Shown: positions 8,159 to 17,700, counted from the stretch's first letter. The stretch: 47,379 bases of DNA from JAVBOW01 sp031550615 (GCA_031550615.1 JAVBOL010000028.1:1-47379); one strand, 5' to 3'. Notes: generated by a model not told the origin, from the sequence alone. A program made the numbers and translations.

Positions 8159-9793
8159 ATGAAAAAGTACGTCATAGGTATAGACTACGGCACCGACTCG
8201 TGCCGTGCATTGGTGGTGGACCCCACCGACGGCAGGGAGGTGTCATCGTCGGTGAGTTGCTATCGCCGTTGGGCGGAGGGTAAGTATTGCGACCCTGCGG
8301 CGAACCGCTACCGCCAGCACCCGCAGGATTACGTCGACTCGCTCGTCGAAGCCGTGCACGGGGCGCTGGCCCTGGCGGGAGAGGACGTCGCCGGGGCGGT
8401 GGCCGGCATCTGTTTCGACACCACCGGTTCCACCCCCGCGCTGGTCGGCCCGGACGGGACGCCTCTGGCGCTCACCGGGGGCTTTGCCGAAGACCCAGAC
8501 GCGATGTTCATCCTCTGGAAGGACCACACGGCGGTCAAAGAGGCCGACCTGATAAACGCGCTGGCGCATCAGTGGAGGACTGACTACACCCTGTACAGCG
8601 GGGGTACATACTCCTCGGAGTGGGCCTGGGCCAAGGCGCTGCACGTGCTGCGCAAAAACCCGGCTGTCCGTGCCGCGGCTTACTCGTGGGTCGAGCATTG
8701 CGACTGGATGGCGGGACTGGTAACAGGTAACACAAAACCCGAAACCATCCTGCGCAGCCGTTGCGCCGCCGGCCACAAAGCCATGTGGCACGCCTCATGG
8801 GGCGGTCTGCCCGACCGTGAATTCCTGACCCGCCTCGACCCCGCACTGGGTGCGATGCACCCTCACCTGTTCTCACAGACCCACACCAGCGACACCCCGG
8901 CGGCCACGATAACCCCGGAATGGGCGGCACGGCTGGGTCTGCCCACCGGCACCGTGGTGGCTGTCGGGGCATTGGACGCGCATATGGGCGCCGTAGGCGC
9001 TTCGGTGGCCCCGGGCGTGCTGGTGCGCATTATAGGCACCTCGACCTGCGACATCATGGTGGCTGACCCCGCAGCGGTAGGCGACCGATGCATCGAAGGT
9101 ATCTGCGGACAGGTCGACGGCTCAGTCCTGCCCGGATCGGTGGGCCTCGAAGCGGGACAGTCGGCTTTCGGCGACATCTATGCGTGGTTCAAAGAGCTGA
9201 TGGCCTGGCCGTTGCGCAACCTGCTGCCCGAATCGGCGGAAAGGGAGCGCGCCATAGACGCCATCCTGCCGGCATTGACCTCGGCAGCCGAAAAACTTCC
9301 GGTAGGCGCACACGCCCCCGTGGCGCTCGATTGGTTCAATGGCCGCCGCACGCCCAACGCCGACCAGAACGTCAAAGGTGCGATAGGCGCCCTGACTTTG
9401 GGCACCTCGGCACCTGCCGTTTTCCGCGCGCTGGTCGAGGCTACGGCCTTCGGCTCACGCAGCATCGTGGAGCATCTGCAACGCAACGGAGCGAAGATCG
9501 ACTCGATCAACGCCATCGGCGGGATCAGTAAAAAATCGCCTTTCGTTATGCAGACGATGGCCGATGTGCTTGAAATGCCTATCCGCGTTATCGCCTCCGA
9601 CCAGGCGTGCGCCTTGGGCTCGGCGATGTTCGCCTCGGTGGCCGCGGGCATACACCCCACGATGGACGCCGCACGTGCTGCTATGAGCTCACCGGTCGAG
9701 GCCGAGTACCGCCCCCGCCCCGAAAATGCGGAGGTCTACCGCACGCTTTACGAAAAATACCTGCTTACGGCGGGATACGCCAAAGAGATATAA
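8159..9793 (+). CDS. FGGY-family kinase, ribulokinase (AraB)-like
   Basis: A 544-residue cytosolic sugar kinase of the FGGY family. The ATG at 8159 follows the permease stop after 1 nt and puts the nucleotide-binding motif GIDYGTDSCRALVVD at residue 6. AraB-type features are GICFDTTGSTPALV, GALDAHMGAVGASVAPG, IIGTSTCDIMV and GGISKKSPFVMQTMADVL. E. coli AraB (about 566 residues) phosphorylates all four 2-ketopentoses, including D-ribulose, at O5. There is no L-arabinose isomerase or ribulose-5-phosphate 4-epimerase nearby, and fuculokinase is a different FGGY branch. The most economical role is therefore phosphorylation of FucI-made D-ribulose to D-ribulose 5-phosphate (inference). Confidence 0.9.
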   Translation: MKKYVIGIDYGTDSCRALVVDPTDGREVSSSVSCYRRWAEGKYCDPAANRYRQHPQDYVDSLVEAVHGALALAGEDVAGAVAGICFDTTGSTPALVGPDGTPLALTGGFAEDPDAMFILWKDHTAVKEADLINALAHQWRTDYTLYSGGTYSSEWAWAKALHVLRKNPAVRAAAYSWVEHCDWMAGLVTGNTKPETILRSRCAAGHKAMWHASWGGLPDREFLTRLDPALGAMHPHLFSQTHTSDTPAATITPEWAARLGLPTGTVVAVGALDAHMGAVGASVAPGVLVRIIGTSTCDIMVADPAAVGDRCIEGICGQVDGSVLPGSVGLEAGQSAFGDIYAWFKELMAWPLRNLLPESAERERAIDAILPALTSAAEKLPVGAHAPVALDWFNGRRTPNADQNVKGAIGALTLGTSAPAVFRALVEATAFGSRSIVEHLQRNGAKIDSINAIGGISKKSPFVMQTMADVLEMPIRVIASDQACALGSAMFASVAAGIHPTMDAARAAMSSPVEAEYRPRPENAEVYRTLYEKYLLTAGYAKEI

Positions 9794-9817
9794 AAACAAC
9801 CCTAAAACAATAATGAC

Positions 9818-10993
9818 ATGAAAAGCAAACTTCTAAGCTTGGCCGTTCTCTGTGCGGCAGCGTTTACTGCCGGAGCGCAGGAAAAATTCAATGGCCTGGA
9901 CGTCAACATGGGCAACATGTACATGCTCTCCGACGCCAAGACCCGTTCGATCAGTCCTGAGAACTTTACAGGAGAAAAAGGCAAGGGCGGTATGGCCGAT
10001 CCGGTAAAGGACAAGGATAAGCCCAACCAGGCAAACGCACACCATGCCGCCAGCACTCTGGGCCAGGGCTGGAAGGTAAACCCCTACGTCAACATCCCGG
10101 CAGGTGAAACGTTCACCCTGGCCGAGATCCAGGGATCGGGCGCTATCCAGCAGATATGGATGACCCCCACCGGCGAATGGCGTAAGACCATTATCCGCTT
10201 CTACTGGGACGGCGAAACCGAACCTTCGGTCGAGTGCCCGATAGGCGACTTCTTCTGCTCGGGTTGGGGCGTATATTCTCCCCTTACCTCGCTGGCCGTA
10301 TGCGTAAACCCCGGCAGCGCCTTCAACTGCTACTGGCAGATGCCTTTCCGCAAGAGCTGCAAGATCACCATGGAGAACCTGGATAAGAAGGAGATGCGCG
10401 TCTACTACCAGATAAACTACGCCCTGGCCGACGTTCCCAAGGACGCAGCCTACTTCCACGCCCAGTTCCGCACCTCGAATCCCAATATGACCTCGGACCA
10501 TGTGCTGGTCGACGGCATCAAGGGCAAGGGCCAGTATGTGGGCACCTACATGGCATGGCAGGTCAACAACAACGGCTGGTGGGGCGAAGGAGAGATCAAG
10601 TTCTTCATGGACGGCGACACCAAATTCCCGACTATCTGCGGCACGGGCACCGAAGACTACTTCTGCGGATCGTACAACTTCGAGAACAAGGCCACCCGCC
10701 AGTATGAAGAGTTCACGACGCCTTATGCGGGCCTGCATCAGATATTGCGTCCCGACGGCGTTTACCGCTCACAGCAGCGTTTCGGCATGTACCGCTGGCA
10801 TGTGGTGGATCCCGTCCGTTTCGACAAAGACCTCAAAGTGACCATCCAGGACCTCGGTTGGCGCAACGACGGACGTTACCTCGACCAGAAATCGGATATT
10901 TCTTCGGTCGTATTCTGGTACCAATCCGAGCCGCACGCTAAATTCCCGAAATTTCCCTCGGCCGACCAGCTCGAGATAGCTATGCCTTACTAA
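9818..10993 (+). CDS. GH172 (DUF2961) glycoside hydrolase, probable D-arabinofuranosidase
   Basis: A 391-residue secreted enzyme with a signal peptide (MKSKLLSLAVLCAAAFTAGAQ) and a full-length DUF2961 domain: SGAIQQIWMT, IRFYWDGETEPSVECPIGDFF, WQMPFRKSCKI, NNNGWWGEGEIKFFMDGD, CGTGTEDYFCGSYNF and FGMYRWHVVDPVRF. DUF2961 is now GH172, which includes alpha-D-arabinofuranosidases and a difructose dianhydride I-forming enzyme. The two acidic residues expected at the active site are Glu257 (WGEG) and Glu279 (GTGTED). Their 22-residue spacing is one longer than the pattern I remember. With no lipobox it is likely periplasmic, trimming imported oligosaccharides from the non-reducing end. It lies between the catabolic genes and susC, 24 nt after the kinase. 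Confidence 0.9.
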   Translation: MKSKLLSLAVLCAAAFTAGAQEKFNGLDVNMGNMYMLSDAKTRSISPENFTGEKGKGGMADPVKDKDKPNQANAHHAASTLGQGWKVNPYVNIPAGETFTLAEIQGSGAIQQIWMTPTGEWRKTIIRFYWDGETEPSVECPIGDFFCSGWGVYSPLTSLAVCVNPGSAFNCYWQMPFRKSCKITMENLDKKEMRVYYQINYALADVPKDAAYFHAQFRTSNPNMTSDHVLVDGIKGKGQYVGTYMAWQVNNNGWWGEGEIKFFMDGDTKFPTICGTGTEDYFCGSYNFENKATRQYEEFTTPYAGLHQILRPDGVYRSQQRFGMYRWHVVDPVRFDKDLKVTIQDLGWRNDGRYLDQKSDISSVVFWYQSEPHAKFPKFPSADQLEIAMPY

Positions 10994-11032
10994 CCCGACA
11001 AACCGCAATACTAACCATTAAACAATGAACTT

Positions 11033-13993
11033 ATGAAAGGATCTTTCCTCTCGCAACTTTCGAGGACACTGTTTGCCACAGGTTTTATGCTTGCCCTGGC
11101 AACGGCAGGTGCGACTGGTGCTCCCGCTCTGATGAGCGGCAAGGTTACCGACAACGCCGGCAACCCCATGTCTGGGGTGACGGTTGTAGATGAATCGACC
11201 AACAAAGGCACGGTTACCGACGCCAATGGGGTATTCGAAATCCAGGCCGAACCTGGTGCCATCCTGGTGCTGAATATGCTCGGTTATGAAACCCAGCGGC
11301 TCAACACCGAACAAAAATCCCGTTTCACAGTGATCCTGCGCGACAACGTCACCGACCTTGAAAAGATCGTGGTGATCGGTTACGGCTCTATGAAAAAGGG
11401 CGAAGTTACCAGCGCCATCAGCAACGTCAGCCCCGAAAACTTCCAAAAGGGACTGGTGAAAAGCCCCGAGCAGCTGCTCCAGGGTAAGGTAGCCGGCCTT
11501 CAGGTAGTCAACACGACCGGCGACCCGGTTGTAGGGCTGCAACTGCGCATCCGCGGCACCAACTCGCTCGAAGGCAACGCATCGCCCCTGATCGTCATAG
11601 ACGGTATCCCGGGCGGCAGCATGACGGCGATCTCCGCCGAGGACATCGAGTCTTTCGACGTGCTCAAGGACGGTTCGGCTGCTGCCATATACGGTTCGCA
11701 GGGCTCCAACGGCGTTATCATCATCACCACCAAAAAGCCCAAGGCCAGCGCCGGCACACTCGAATACAACGGCTCTTTCGCCGCGGAGACGATCAGCAAA
11801 AAACCCGACCTGCTGACCGCATCAGACTACCGCCGGCTGCAGGACGACCCTGCATTCTACCAACTTGTGGACAACGGCACCTCCACGGACTGGATCGACG
11901 AGATCACCCGCGTGGGTATAAGCCAGAACCACTACCTCTCTCTCAAGGGCGGCTCACAGGCGTCCAACTACGTCGCTTCGGTCGACTACCGCAAACGCGA
12001 AGGGGTGATAAACAAGACCGACCGCGAGTCGATCACAGCCCGCATGGCGCTTAACCACAACATGTTCGACAACAAGCTGCGTTTCCAGCTCAACTTCAAC
12101 GACAGCTATGTGACCCAGACCCGCGTTTGGTATAACGCATTCCTTTCGGCGATGCTCAACAATCCCACCTCGCCCGTTTACAACGAGGACGGTTCGTATA
12201 ACGACGCAACGGCCAACCTGCAACCATTCAACCCGGTTGCCGAGATAAACGAGGAAGACGACCTGGAAGGATACAACCAGCTGATGACCAACGGAAAGGT
12301 TACTTTCACCCCCGTCAAGGGACTTAACCTTAGCGTCATGGGCGCACTGCAGCGCTTCGACCGCATGGAGAACAAGAGCAACACCTTCAAGCACATCTCC
12401 ACCACGATGAACGGTGACAACGGCAACGTGTGGAACTGGGCGACCAACTCCCTGCAGAAGACCATCGAAACTACCGCCGATTACAGCTACTCGTGCATGG
12501 GCCACAACGCTACAATTCTGGCCGGATACAGCTGGCAGGACACCGACAACAAGGGCATGTACCAGTGGGCCAAGAACTTCCCCACCGACATCTTCGGCCC
12601 CTGGAATATCCAGACGTCAGACGACATCAAAGAAGGTAAGACCGATATGACCAGCTACCGCAACGGCGACCGCTTCATCTCGTTCTTCACCCGCCTTACC
12701 TATAATTACAAAGAGCGCTATATGCTCATGGCCAGCTACCGCCGCGACGGCTCGTCGCGCTTCGGGGCGAACAACAAATGGGGTGACTTCCCCGCCGTTT
12801 CCGCCGGTTGGAGGATCAGCGGCGAAGAGTTCATGCAGGACGTGAAGTTCGTCAACGACCTTAAACTACGTGCCGGTTACGGCGTGACCGGAACCCTTAT
12901 CAACACGGGCTACCAATCGCTTTACCTGCTCAACTACGGAGCATACTTCTTGAGCGGCGACGATTGGGTGCGTGGCGTAGGTCCCTACCAAAACCCCAAT
13001 CCCAACCTCAAATGGGAAACCAAACGCGAGATAAACCTCGGTCTTGACTTTACCCTCTTCAACAGACTTAACGGTTCGGTAGACCTTTATAACCGCAAGA
13101 CCAACGACCTGTTGGGCTCCTTTACCGTGCCCGTCCCGCCCAACCTGGTTCCGACCATGACGGCCAACGCCGGCAACTTGGAGAATAAAGGTATCGAAGT
13201 AGCCCTGAGCGCCAATGTGATACGTAACAGGGAGATGAACCTGACCCTGTCAGCCAACTTCTCGGCCAACGTCAACAAGATAACCGCGTTGGGCGACGAT
13301 GTTTACACCAAAGAATATATGTACACCGGAGCGACCGGCTCACCCATCCAGACCAATACCCACATCGTGCGCAAGGGCGAACCCGTAGGTAACTTCTGGG
13401 GCTTCAAGACCCTGGGCCTGGACGAATACGGCAAATGGCTGATCGCTGACAAAAACGGCAACCCGATCCCGCTGGCTTCAGGCTCGGACGCCGATAAACG
13501 CGTGATAGGCAACGGCCTTCCCTCGAAATTCTTCGGTTTCAACGCTTCGTTCGATTATAAAGGTTTCGATCTGTACGTTTCGGCACGCGGCGCCTTCGAC
13601 TACGAGATACTCAACAGCCACCGCATGATGTGGGAAACCACCTCGCGCGCCGGTAACGGCAACCTGCCCAAGTCGGTACTCAAGAAGCCTTATGGCAGCG
13701 AATCTTACGTGACTGACGCCCCGGGCATGCAGAGCCACTACCTTGAGAACGGCAACTACGTGAAGATCGACAACCTGAGCCTCGGCTACACTTTCAAACT
13801 GGGCAAACAGGAGGTAATCAAACGCCTGAGGGTCTACGGGGCTATATACAACCTGTACACCTTCACCAAGTACACCGGCCTGGATCCTGAAGTCAACATG
13901 CTCGGCCTCGCTCCCGGCGTTGAAGGCGCCAATGGCGGCGAACTCTATCCTACCTGCCGCACCTATACGTTCGGCGTAAACATTTCGTTCTAA
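11033..13993 (+). CDS. SusC/RagA-type TonB-dependent outer-membrane transporter
   Basis: A 986-residue outer-membrane importer. A signal peptide of about 29 residues is followed by a carboxypeptidase-regulatory-like beta domain (SGKVTDNAGNPMSGVTVVDE, about 35-105). A TonB-box-like stretch (LEKIVVIGYGSMKKGEV) leads into the plug with LLQGKVAGLQV, LRIRGTNSL and the SusC signature IYGSQGSNGVIIITTKK (about 220-236). A 22-strand barrel follows and ends with an aromatic residue (TYTFGVNISF). It pairs with the SusD-like gene 20 nt downstream to form the oligosaccharide import complex. Its neighbours point to D-arabinan fragments as cargo, but specificity cannot be read from the sequence. Confidence 0.96.
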   Translation: MKGSFLSQLSRTLFATGFMLALATAGATGAPALMSGKVTDNAGNPMSGVTVVDESTNKGTVTDANGVFEIQAEPGAILVLNMLGYETQRLNTEQKSRFTVILRDNVTDLEKIVVIGYGSMKKGEVTSAISNVSPENFQKGLVKSPEQLLQGKVAGLQVVNTTGDPVVGLQLRIRGTNSLEGNASPLIVIDGIPGGSMTAISAEDIESFDVLKDGSAAAIYGSQGSNGVIIITTKKPKASAGTLEYNGSFAAETISKKPDLLTASDYRRLQDDPAFYQLVDNGTSTDWIDEITRVGISQNHYLSLKGGSQASNYVASVDYRKREGVINKTDRESITARMALNHNMFDNKLRFQLNFNDSYVTQTRVWYNAFLSAMLNNPTSPVYNEDGSYNDATANLQPFNPVAEINEEDDLEGYNQLMTNGKVTFTPVKGLNLSVMGALQRFDRMENKSNTFKHISTTMNGDNGNVWNWATNSLQKTIETTADYSYSCMGHNATILAGYSWQDTDNKGMYQWAKNFPTDIFGPWNIQTSDDIKEGKTDMTSYRNGDRFISFFTRLTYNYKERYMLMASYRRDGSSRFGANNKWGDFPAVSAGWRISGEEFMQDVKFVNDLKLRAGYGVTGTLINTGYQSLYLLNYGAYFLSGDDWVRGVGPYQNPNPNLKWETKREINLGLDFTLFNRLNGSVDLYNRKTNDLLGSFTVPVPPNLVPTMTANAGNLENKGIEVALSANVIRNREMNLTLSANFSANVNKITALGDDVYTKEYMYTGATGSPIQTNTHIVRKGEPVGNFWGFKTLGLDEYGKWLIADKNGNPIPLASGSDADKRVIGNGLPSKFFGFNASFDYKGFDLYVSARGAFDYEILNSHRMMWETTSRAGNGNLPKSVLKKPYGSESYVTDAPGMQSHYLENGNYVKIDNLSLGYTFKLGKQEVIKRLRVYGAIYNLYTFTKYTGLDPEVNMLGLAPGVEGANGGELYPTCRTYTFGVNISF

Positions 13994-14013
13994 CCATTCA
14001 ACCGCAAAACGTT

Positions 14014-15633
14014 ATGAAAAAATTATATCGCTCGCTCATCCTTTCGCTCGCCCTTGTAACGCTGGGCGGATGCACCGACCTGGATGAGAAGGTCTACGAC
14101 CGCATTACGCCCGATAATTTCTACAAAAGTGAGCAGGATTTCATCTCTGCCATGGGCCCCGTATATTCCAACATGCGCAACCTTCTTGGCTGGCGGCAGT
14201 GGTGGGACCTCGAAGAGACCACCGACGTAGCCCTGACGCCCGTCCGCGGAGGATGGGCGTGGGAGGATGGCGGCATATACATCCGCCTTCACCAACAGAC
14301 GTGGTTGCCGGAAGACCCCCACTTCAACGATATCTGGAACACGCTTTACGCCGGTGTGAACAACTGTAACCGCGTGTTGTATGAAATGGAGAATTCGACT
14401 GTCGACCTGCCCAGTCGTGACGCGTTCATCGCCGAGATGAAAGTAGCGCGCGCGTTCTATTACTTCCTGCTGTGCGAAACCTTCGGCAACGTGCCCATCG
14501 TGGATCGTTTCGACGTACCGGAAGGCTACCTGCCTTCTACGGCCCCCCGCGACGAGGTGTTCGAATTCATCGTGGACGAGATCACGGAGAATCTCGACGC
14601 ACTGAGCGAAGACAAGGTCGCCACCTATGGCCGCTTCAACCGTTGGAACGCCCTGGGAATCCTGGCGCGCATGTACATCAACGCGGAGGCGTGGATCGGC
14701 ACACCCATGTACACCGAGTGCCTGAGCGTCTGCGAAGAGATCATAGGCTCCAACAAATACCAACTGGCCGATGACTTCTCTGATAACTTCAAACTCGACA
14801 ACCACACGTGCAAGGAGTCGATCTTCGCCATTCCCTTCGATGAGGTATACTCGGGAGGCCAGATCTATAGCATGATGCGCAAGACGATGCACTGCTGGAG
14901 TACGGCGCAGTATAACATCGCGACCTGGCTCGACGGCGGCGGTTGCGGTTGCCCCTCGTTCTTCGATAACTACGACGGTTTCGATTCGGAATGGTATACC
15001 TATGCCAACACCGTAGACCAGCGCTTCCACAAGTCCTGGCTTTTCGGTGAGATGCACGCAATGGACGGCAGTCTGATGTACGGCGGCCTGTTCGGATGGA
15101 ACGGCCCGATCTTCTACATCCACCAGGTGGGCGACATGAACGACCAGGTGAATGGCATACGCACCGCCGTGGACGGCGACGGTCTGCGCTTCCATAAGTA
15201 CGAGGTAAAAGTGGGTGCACGCGAGACCCCCGACAACGACTGGGTGGTGATGCGTTATGCCGAGATCCTCTACATGAAGGCGGAGTGTATCCTTCGCACG
15301 GGCGGCGATGCCCAGGACGCTGCCGATATAGTCAACGAAGTGCGCGAGCGCGCATTCGCAGATCCTGCCGCCCACCTTGTGACCGGCGCCCAACTGGCCG
15401 CCACGAGCAATTACTACGGCACGCCGGTGCGATATGCCGCCATGCTGCGAGAGTGGGGCAGCGAGACCTGCCTGGAAGGCTTGCGCCGCAGCCAGCTGAT
15501 CCGTTTCGACGACTGCTACACCAAGGGAGAGTGGACGTACCACCTGCCGTTGGCCAACAACAAAAGGAACCTCTGTCCGATCCCGCTGGCCCAGATACAG
15601 GCTAACGGCAACCTCGAACAGAATCCCCAATAA
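14014..15633 (+). CDS. SusD/RagB-type glycan-binding lipoprotein
   Basis: The 539-residue surface lipoprotein forms the lid of the adjacent SusC transporter. The N-terminus MKKLYRSLILSLALVTLGGC gives a lipidated Cys20, followed by the SusD-typical TDLDEKVYDRITPDNFYKSE. TPR-like helices (IWNTLYAGVNNCNRVLYEM, EMKVARAFYYFLLCETFGNVP, FNRWNALGILARMYINAEAW) and the C-terminal RYAEILYMKAECILRTGGDA motif are present. The C-terminus (CPIPLAQIQANGNLEQNPQ) matches the usual SusD ending. The gene is followed by a strong terminator, so susCD appears to close the first transcription unit. Confidence 0.95.
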   Translation: MKKLYRSLILSLALVTLGGCTDLDEKVYDRITPDNFYKSEQDFISAMGPVYSNMRNLLGWRQWWDLEETTDVALTPVRGGWAWEDGGIYIRLHQQTWLPEDPHFNDIWNTLYAGVNNCNRVLYEMENSTVDLPSRDAFIAEMKVARAFYYFLLCETFGNVPIVDRFDVPEGYLPSTAPRDEVFEFIVDEITENLDALSEDKVATYGRFNRWNALGILARMYINAEAWIGTPMYTECLSVCEEIIGSNKYQLADDFSDNFKLDNHTCKESIFAIPFDEVYSGGQIYSMMRKTMHCWSTAQYNIATWLDGGGCGCPSFFDNYDGFDSEWYTYANTVDQRFHKSWLFGEMHAMDGSLMYGGLFGWNGPIFYIHQVGDMNDQVNGIRTAVDGDGLRFHKYEVKVGARETPDNDWVVMRYAEILYMKAECILRTGGDAQDAADIVNEVRERAFADPAAHLVTGAQLAATSNYYGTPVRYAAMLREWGSETCLEGLRRSQLIRFDDCYTKGEWTYHLPLANNKRNLCPIPLAQIQANGNLEQNPQ

Positions 15634-15645
15634 CACTCCCTCCCT

Positions 15646-15682
15646 ATCCGGCCGGCGTCACCCGGCGCCGGCCGGATTTTTT
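15646..15682 (+). terminator. Intrinsic terminator between susD and the GH97 gene
   Basis: A perfect 12-bp GC-rich stem (ATCCGGCCGGCG paired with CGCCGGCCGGAT, 8-nt loop) is followed by six Ts at 15677-15682. It should end or attenuate transcription before the last two enzyme genes. Confidence 0.85.
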
Positions 15683-15719
15683 AACGACACACAAAATAAC
15701 ACAAAGCGAAAAGCCCATC

Positions 15720-17696
15720 ATGAAAAAACTATTATTCACCCTGTTTGCCGGATTATGCGCCAGTCTGCCGCTTTCGGCGCAGAACGCTGTGGTTCTCTCC
15801 TCGCCCGACGGCAACCTCAAACTGACCGTCAGGGTGTCGGCCGAGAAGGTCGCCTATCAGGTTGCATATAAGAAAAACGTGCTGGTAAAGGATGCTCTGA
15901 TGGGTTTCGATTTCGACAGCGGCCCGTTCGGAGCCAACCTGTCCATGGGCAAAGTCACCACCGGCAAGCACGTCGAAGAGTATGACCTGGTGGTCGGCAA
16001 AACCAAACACGTCACGAGCCGCTATAACCAGGCGTTGATCCCCCTTACCGAGAAGGCCGTCCCCCAACGGCGCATCGACCTGGTCGCGCGCGCCTTTGAC
16101 GACGGGATAGCATTCCGCTATGAGTTCCCAGAGCAGAAAAACTGGAACGGCTACGTGATGTATGACGAATATACGCAATTCAACCTTACGGGCAACCCCA
16201 CCTCGCTGGTGCTTCCCGTTCCGCACTACACATCTACCCATGAGGGGCTGTACACAAAGGCCCCATATGACGCACTCCCTGAAGGCAGGTTGATCGACAT
16301 GCCTTCCACGTTCCACTTCCCTGGCGCCTACCTATCCATAACCGAGGCGGCGGTGGTCGACTATGCCGGCATGTACCTGTGCAAACAGCAGGGTAAGCTG
16401 GTCGGCAAACTCTCGCCCCACCTGGGCCAGGAAAAGGTTAAGGTCAGCATCGATGAATTCCCCCACCGCACCCCCTGGCGGGTGATAATGGTCAGCGACC
16501 GCATCGGCGCGCTTATCGAGAGCAATATACTGAGCAGCCTGTGCCCTCCGTGCAAAATAGAGGACACCTCGTGGATCAAACCCTGCCGCTCGACATTCAC
16601 CTGGTGGAACGGCAATGTTGTGCCCGACACGACTTTTTCACCGGGCAACAACTTCGAAACCAACAAATATTACATAGACTTCGCCGCGCGCAACGGCATC
16701 GACCTGCACTCTATATACGGCTACGCCGAAACGCCGTGGTATATCGACGACAATTTCAACTTCGGTTGGGCCGGCCCCAACGCCGACGTGACCAAACCCA
16801 TCGTCTGCCTGAATATGCCGCGCATCGCGCAATACGCCAAATCGAAGGGCGTGGGGCTGCACCTGTGGGTTCATTGGCGCCCTTTCTACGACAAGCTGGA
16901 GCAGGCGTGCGCCCAGTACCAGAAATGGGGCGTAAAAGGCATGATGATCGACTTCCTGGACCGCGACGACCAGCAGATGATAAAGATCCAGGAGGATATC
17001 CTGCGCACGGCGGCCAAATACCACCTTTTCGTGCAGTTCCATGGGTCGAGCAAGCCCTCCGGCCTTAACCGCACATGGCCCAACGAGTTCACCCGCGAAG
17101 GTACGCTCAACTACGAAGTTTACAAATGGGACACGATCATAAACGCCGACCATGACATACACATGCCCTTCTCGCGTCTGCTGGCGGGTGTGACAGACTA
17201 TCACCTCGGCGGTTTCCGCTCGGTCACAGAGGCAGACCGGAAAATACAGTTCGTCAACCCGTTGGTAACGAGCACCCGCTGCCACATGCTGGCCATGTAT
17301 ATGGTGCTGGAGAGCTATATGACCTCGCTGTGCGACAAGCCCGAGGCTTACCAGGGGCAGCCCGGCTTCGAATTCCTGTGCAAGGTGCCCACATCGTGGG
17401 ACGAAACGCGCGTGCCGCTGGCCGAATTCGACCAATATGTGACCGTAGTGCGCCGCAAGGGCGCCGACTGGTGGGTGGGATCGCTCAACAACAGCCAGGA
17501 GCGCACCCTGACCCTCGATCTGGATTTCCTGGAGCCCGGCGTGCACTATTCGGCGGAGCTATACACCGATTCCCCCCAAACGGCCGCCGATCCCAATAAG
17601 CTGGACAAGAAGACGGTCAATGTTAAACGCGGTGACAAGATCACCCTGCCTCTTGCCGGATCGGGTGGCGCAGTGGCACACATAAGAAAACTATAA
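15720..17696 (+). CDS. GH97 glycoside hydrolase, retaining type
   Basis: A 658-residue secreted enzyme with a signal peptide (MKKLLFTLFAGLCASLPLSAQ), an N-terminal beta-super-sandwich domain, a (beta/alpha)8 barrel and a C-terminal beta domain. GH97 contains both inverting alpha-glucosidases (SusB) and retaining alpha-galactosidases or beta-L-arabinopyranosidases. The retaining-type aspartate nucleophile is visible as Asp411 in GMMIDFLDRDDQ, and Glu466 in LNYEVYKWD lies 55 residues later. This is the same spacing as Asp415/Glu470 of the characterised retaining enzyme BtGH97b. I therefore predict a retaining enzyme acting on an alpha-D-galactose-like or beta-L-arabinopyranose-like residue, probably a side-chain decoration of the target glycan. 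With no lipobox it is likely periplasmic. The GH183 gene starts 4 nt later. Confidence 0.93.
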   Translation: MKKLLFTLFAGLCASLPLSAQNAVVLSSPDGNLKLTVRVSAEKVAYQVAYKKNVLVKDALMGFDFDSGPFGANLSMGKVTTGKHVEEYDLVVGKTKHVTSRYNQALIPLTEKAVPQRRIDLVARAFDDGIAFRYEFPEQKNWNGYVMYDEYTQFNLTGNPTSLVLPVPHYTSTHEGLYTKAPYDALPEGRLIDMPSTFHFPGAYLSITEAAVVDYAGMYLCKQQGKLVGKLSPHLGQEKVKVSIDEFPHRTPWRVIMVSDRIGALIESNILSSLCPPCKIEDTSWIKPCRSTFTWWNGNVVPDTTFSPGNNFETNKYYIDFAARNGIDLHSIYGYAETPWYIDDNFNFGWAGPNADVTKPIVCLNMPRIAQYAKSKGVGLHLWVHWRPFYDKLEQACAQYQKWGVKGMMIDFLDRDDQQMIKIQEDILRTAAKYHLFVQFHGSSKPSGLNRTWPNEFTREGTLNYEVYKWDTIINADHDIHMPFSRLLAGVTDYHLGGFRSVTEADRKIQFVNPLVTSTRCHMLAMYMVLESYMTSLCDKPEAYQGQPGFEFLCKVPTSWDETRVPLAEFDQYVTVVRRKGADWWVGSLNNSQERTLTLDLDFLEPGVHYSAELYTDSPQTAADPNKLDKKTVNVKRGDKITLPLAGSGGAVAHIRKL

Positions 17697-17700
17697 GATC

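Noticed and set aside
3680..9793. A standard L-fucose operon
   Set aside because: Fuculokinase and fuculose-1-phosphate aldolase are missing from the cluster and the kinase is AraB-like. L-fucose remains possible only if those genes lie elsewhere.
8159..9793. An L-arabinose (araBAD) operon
   Set aside because: There is no L-arabinose isomerase or ribulose-5-phosphate 4-epimerase, and the partner isomerase is of the FucI family.
14023..15636. A 537-codon open frame antisense to the SusD-like gene
   Set aside because: The plus-strand SusD assignment is unambiguous; the antisense frame has no domain signal.
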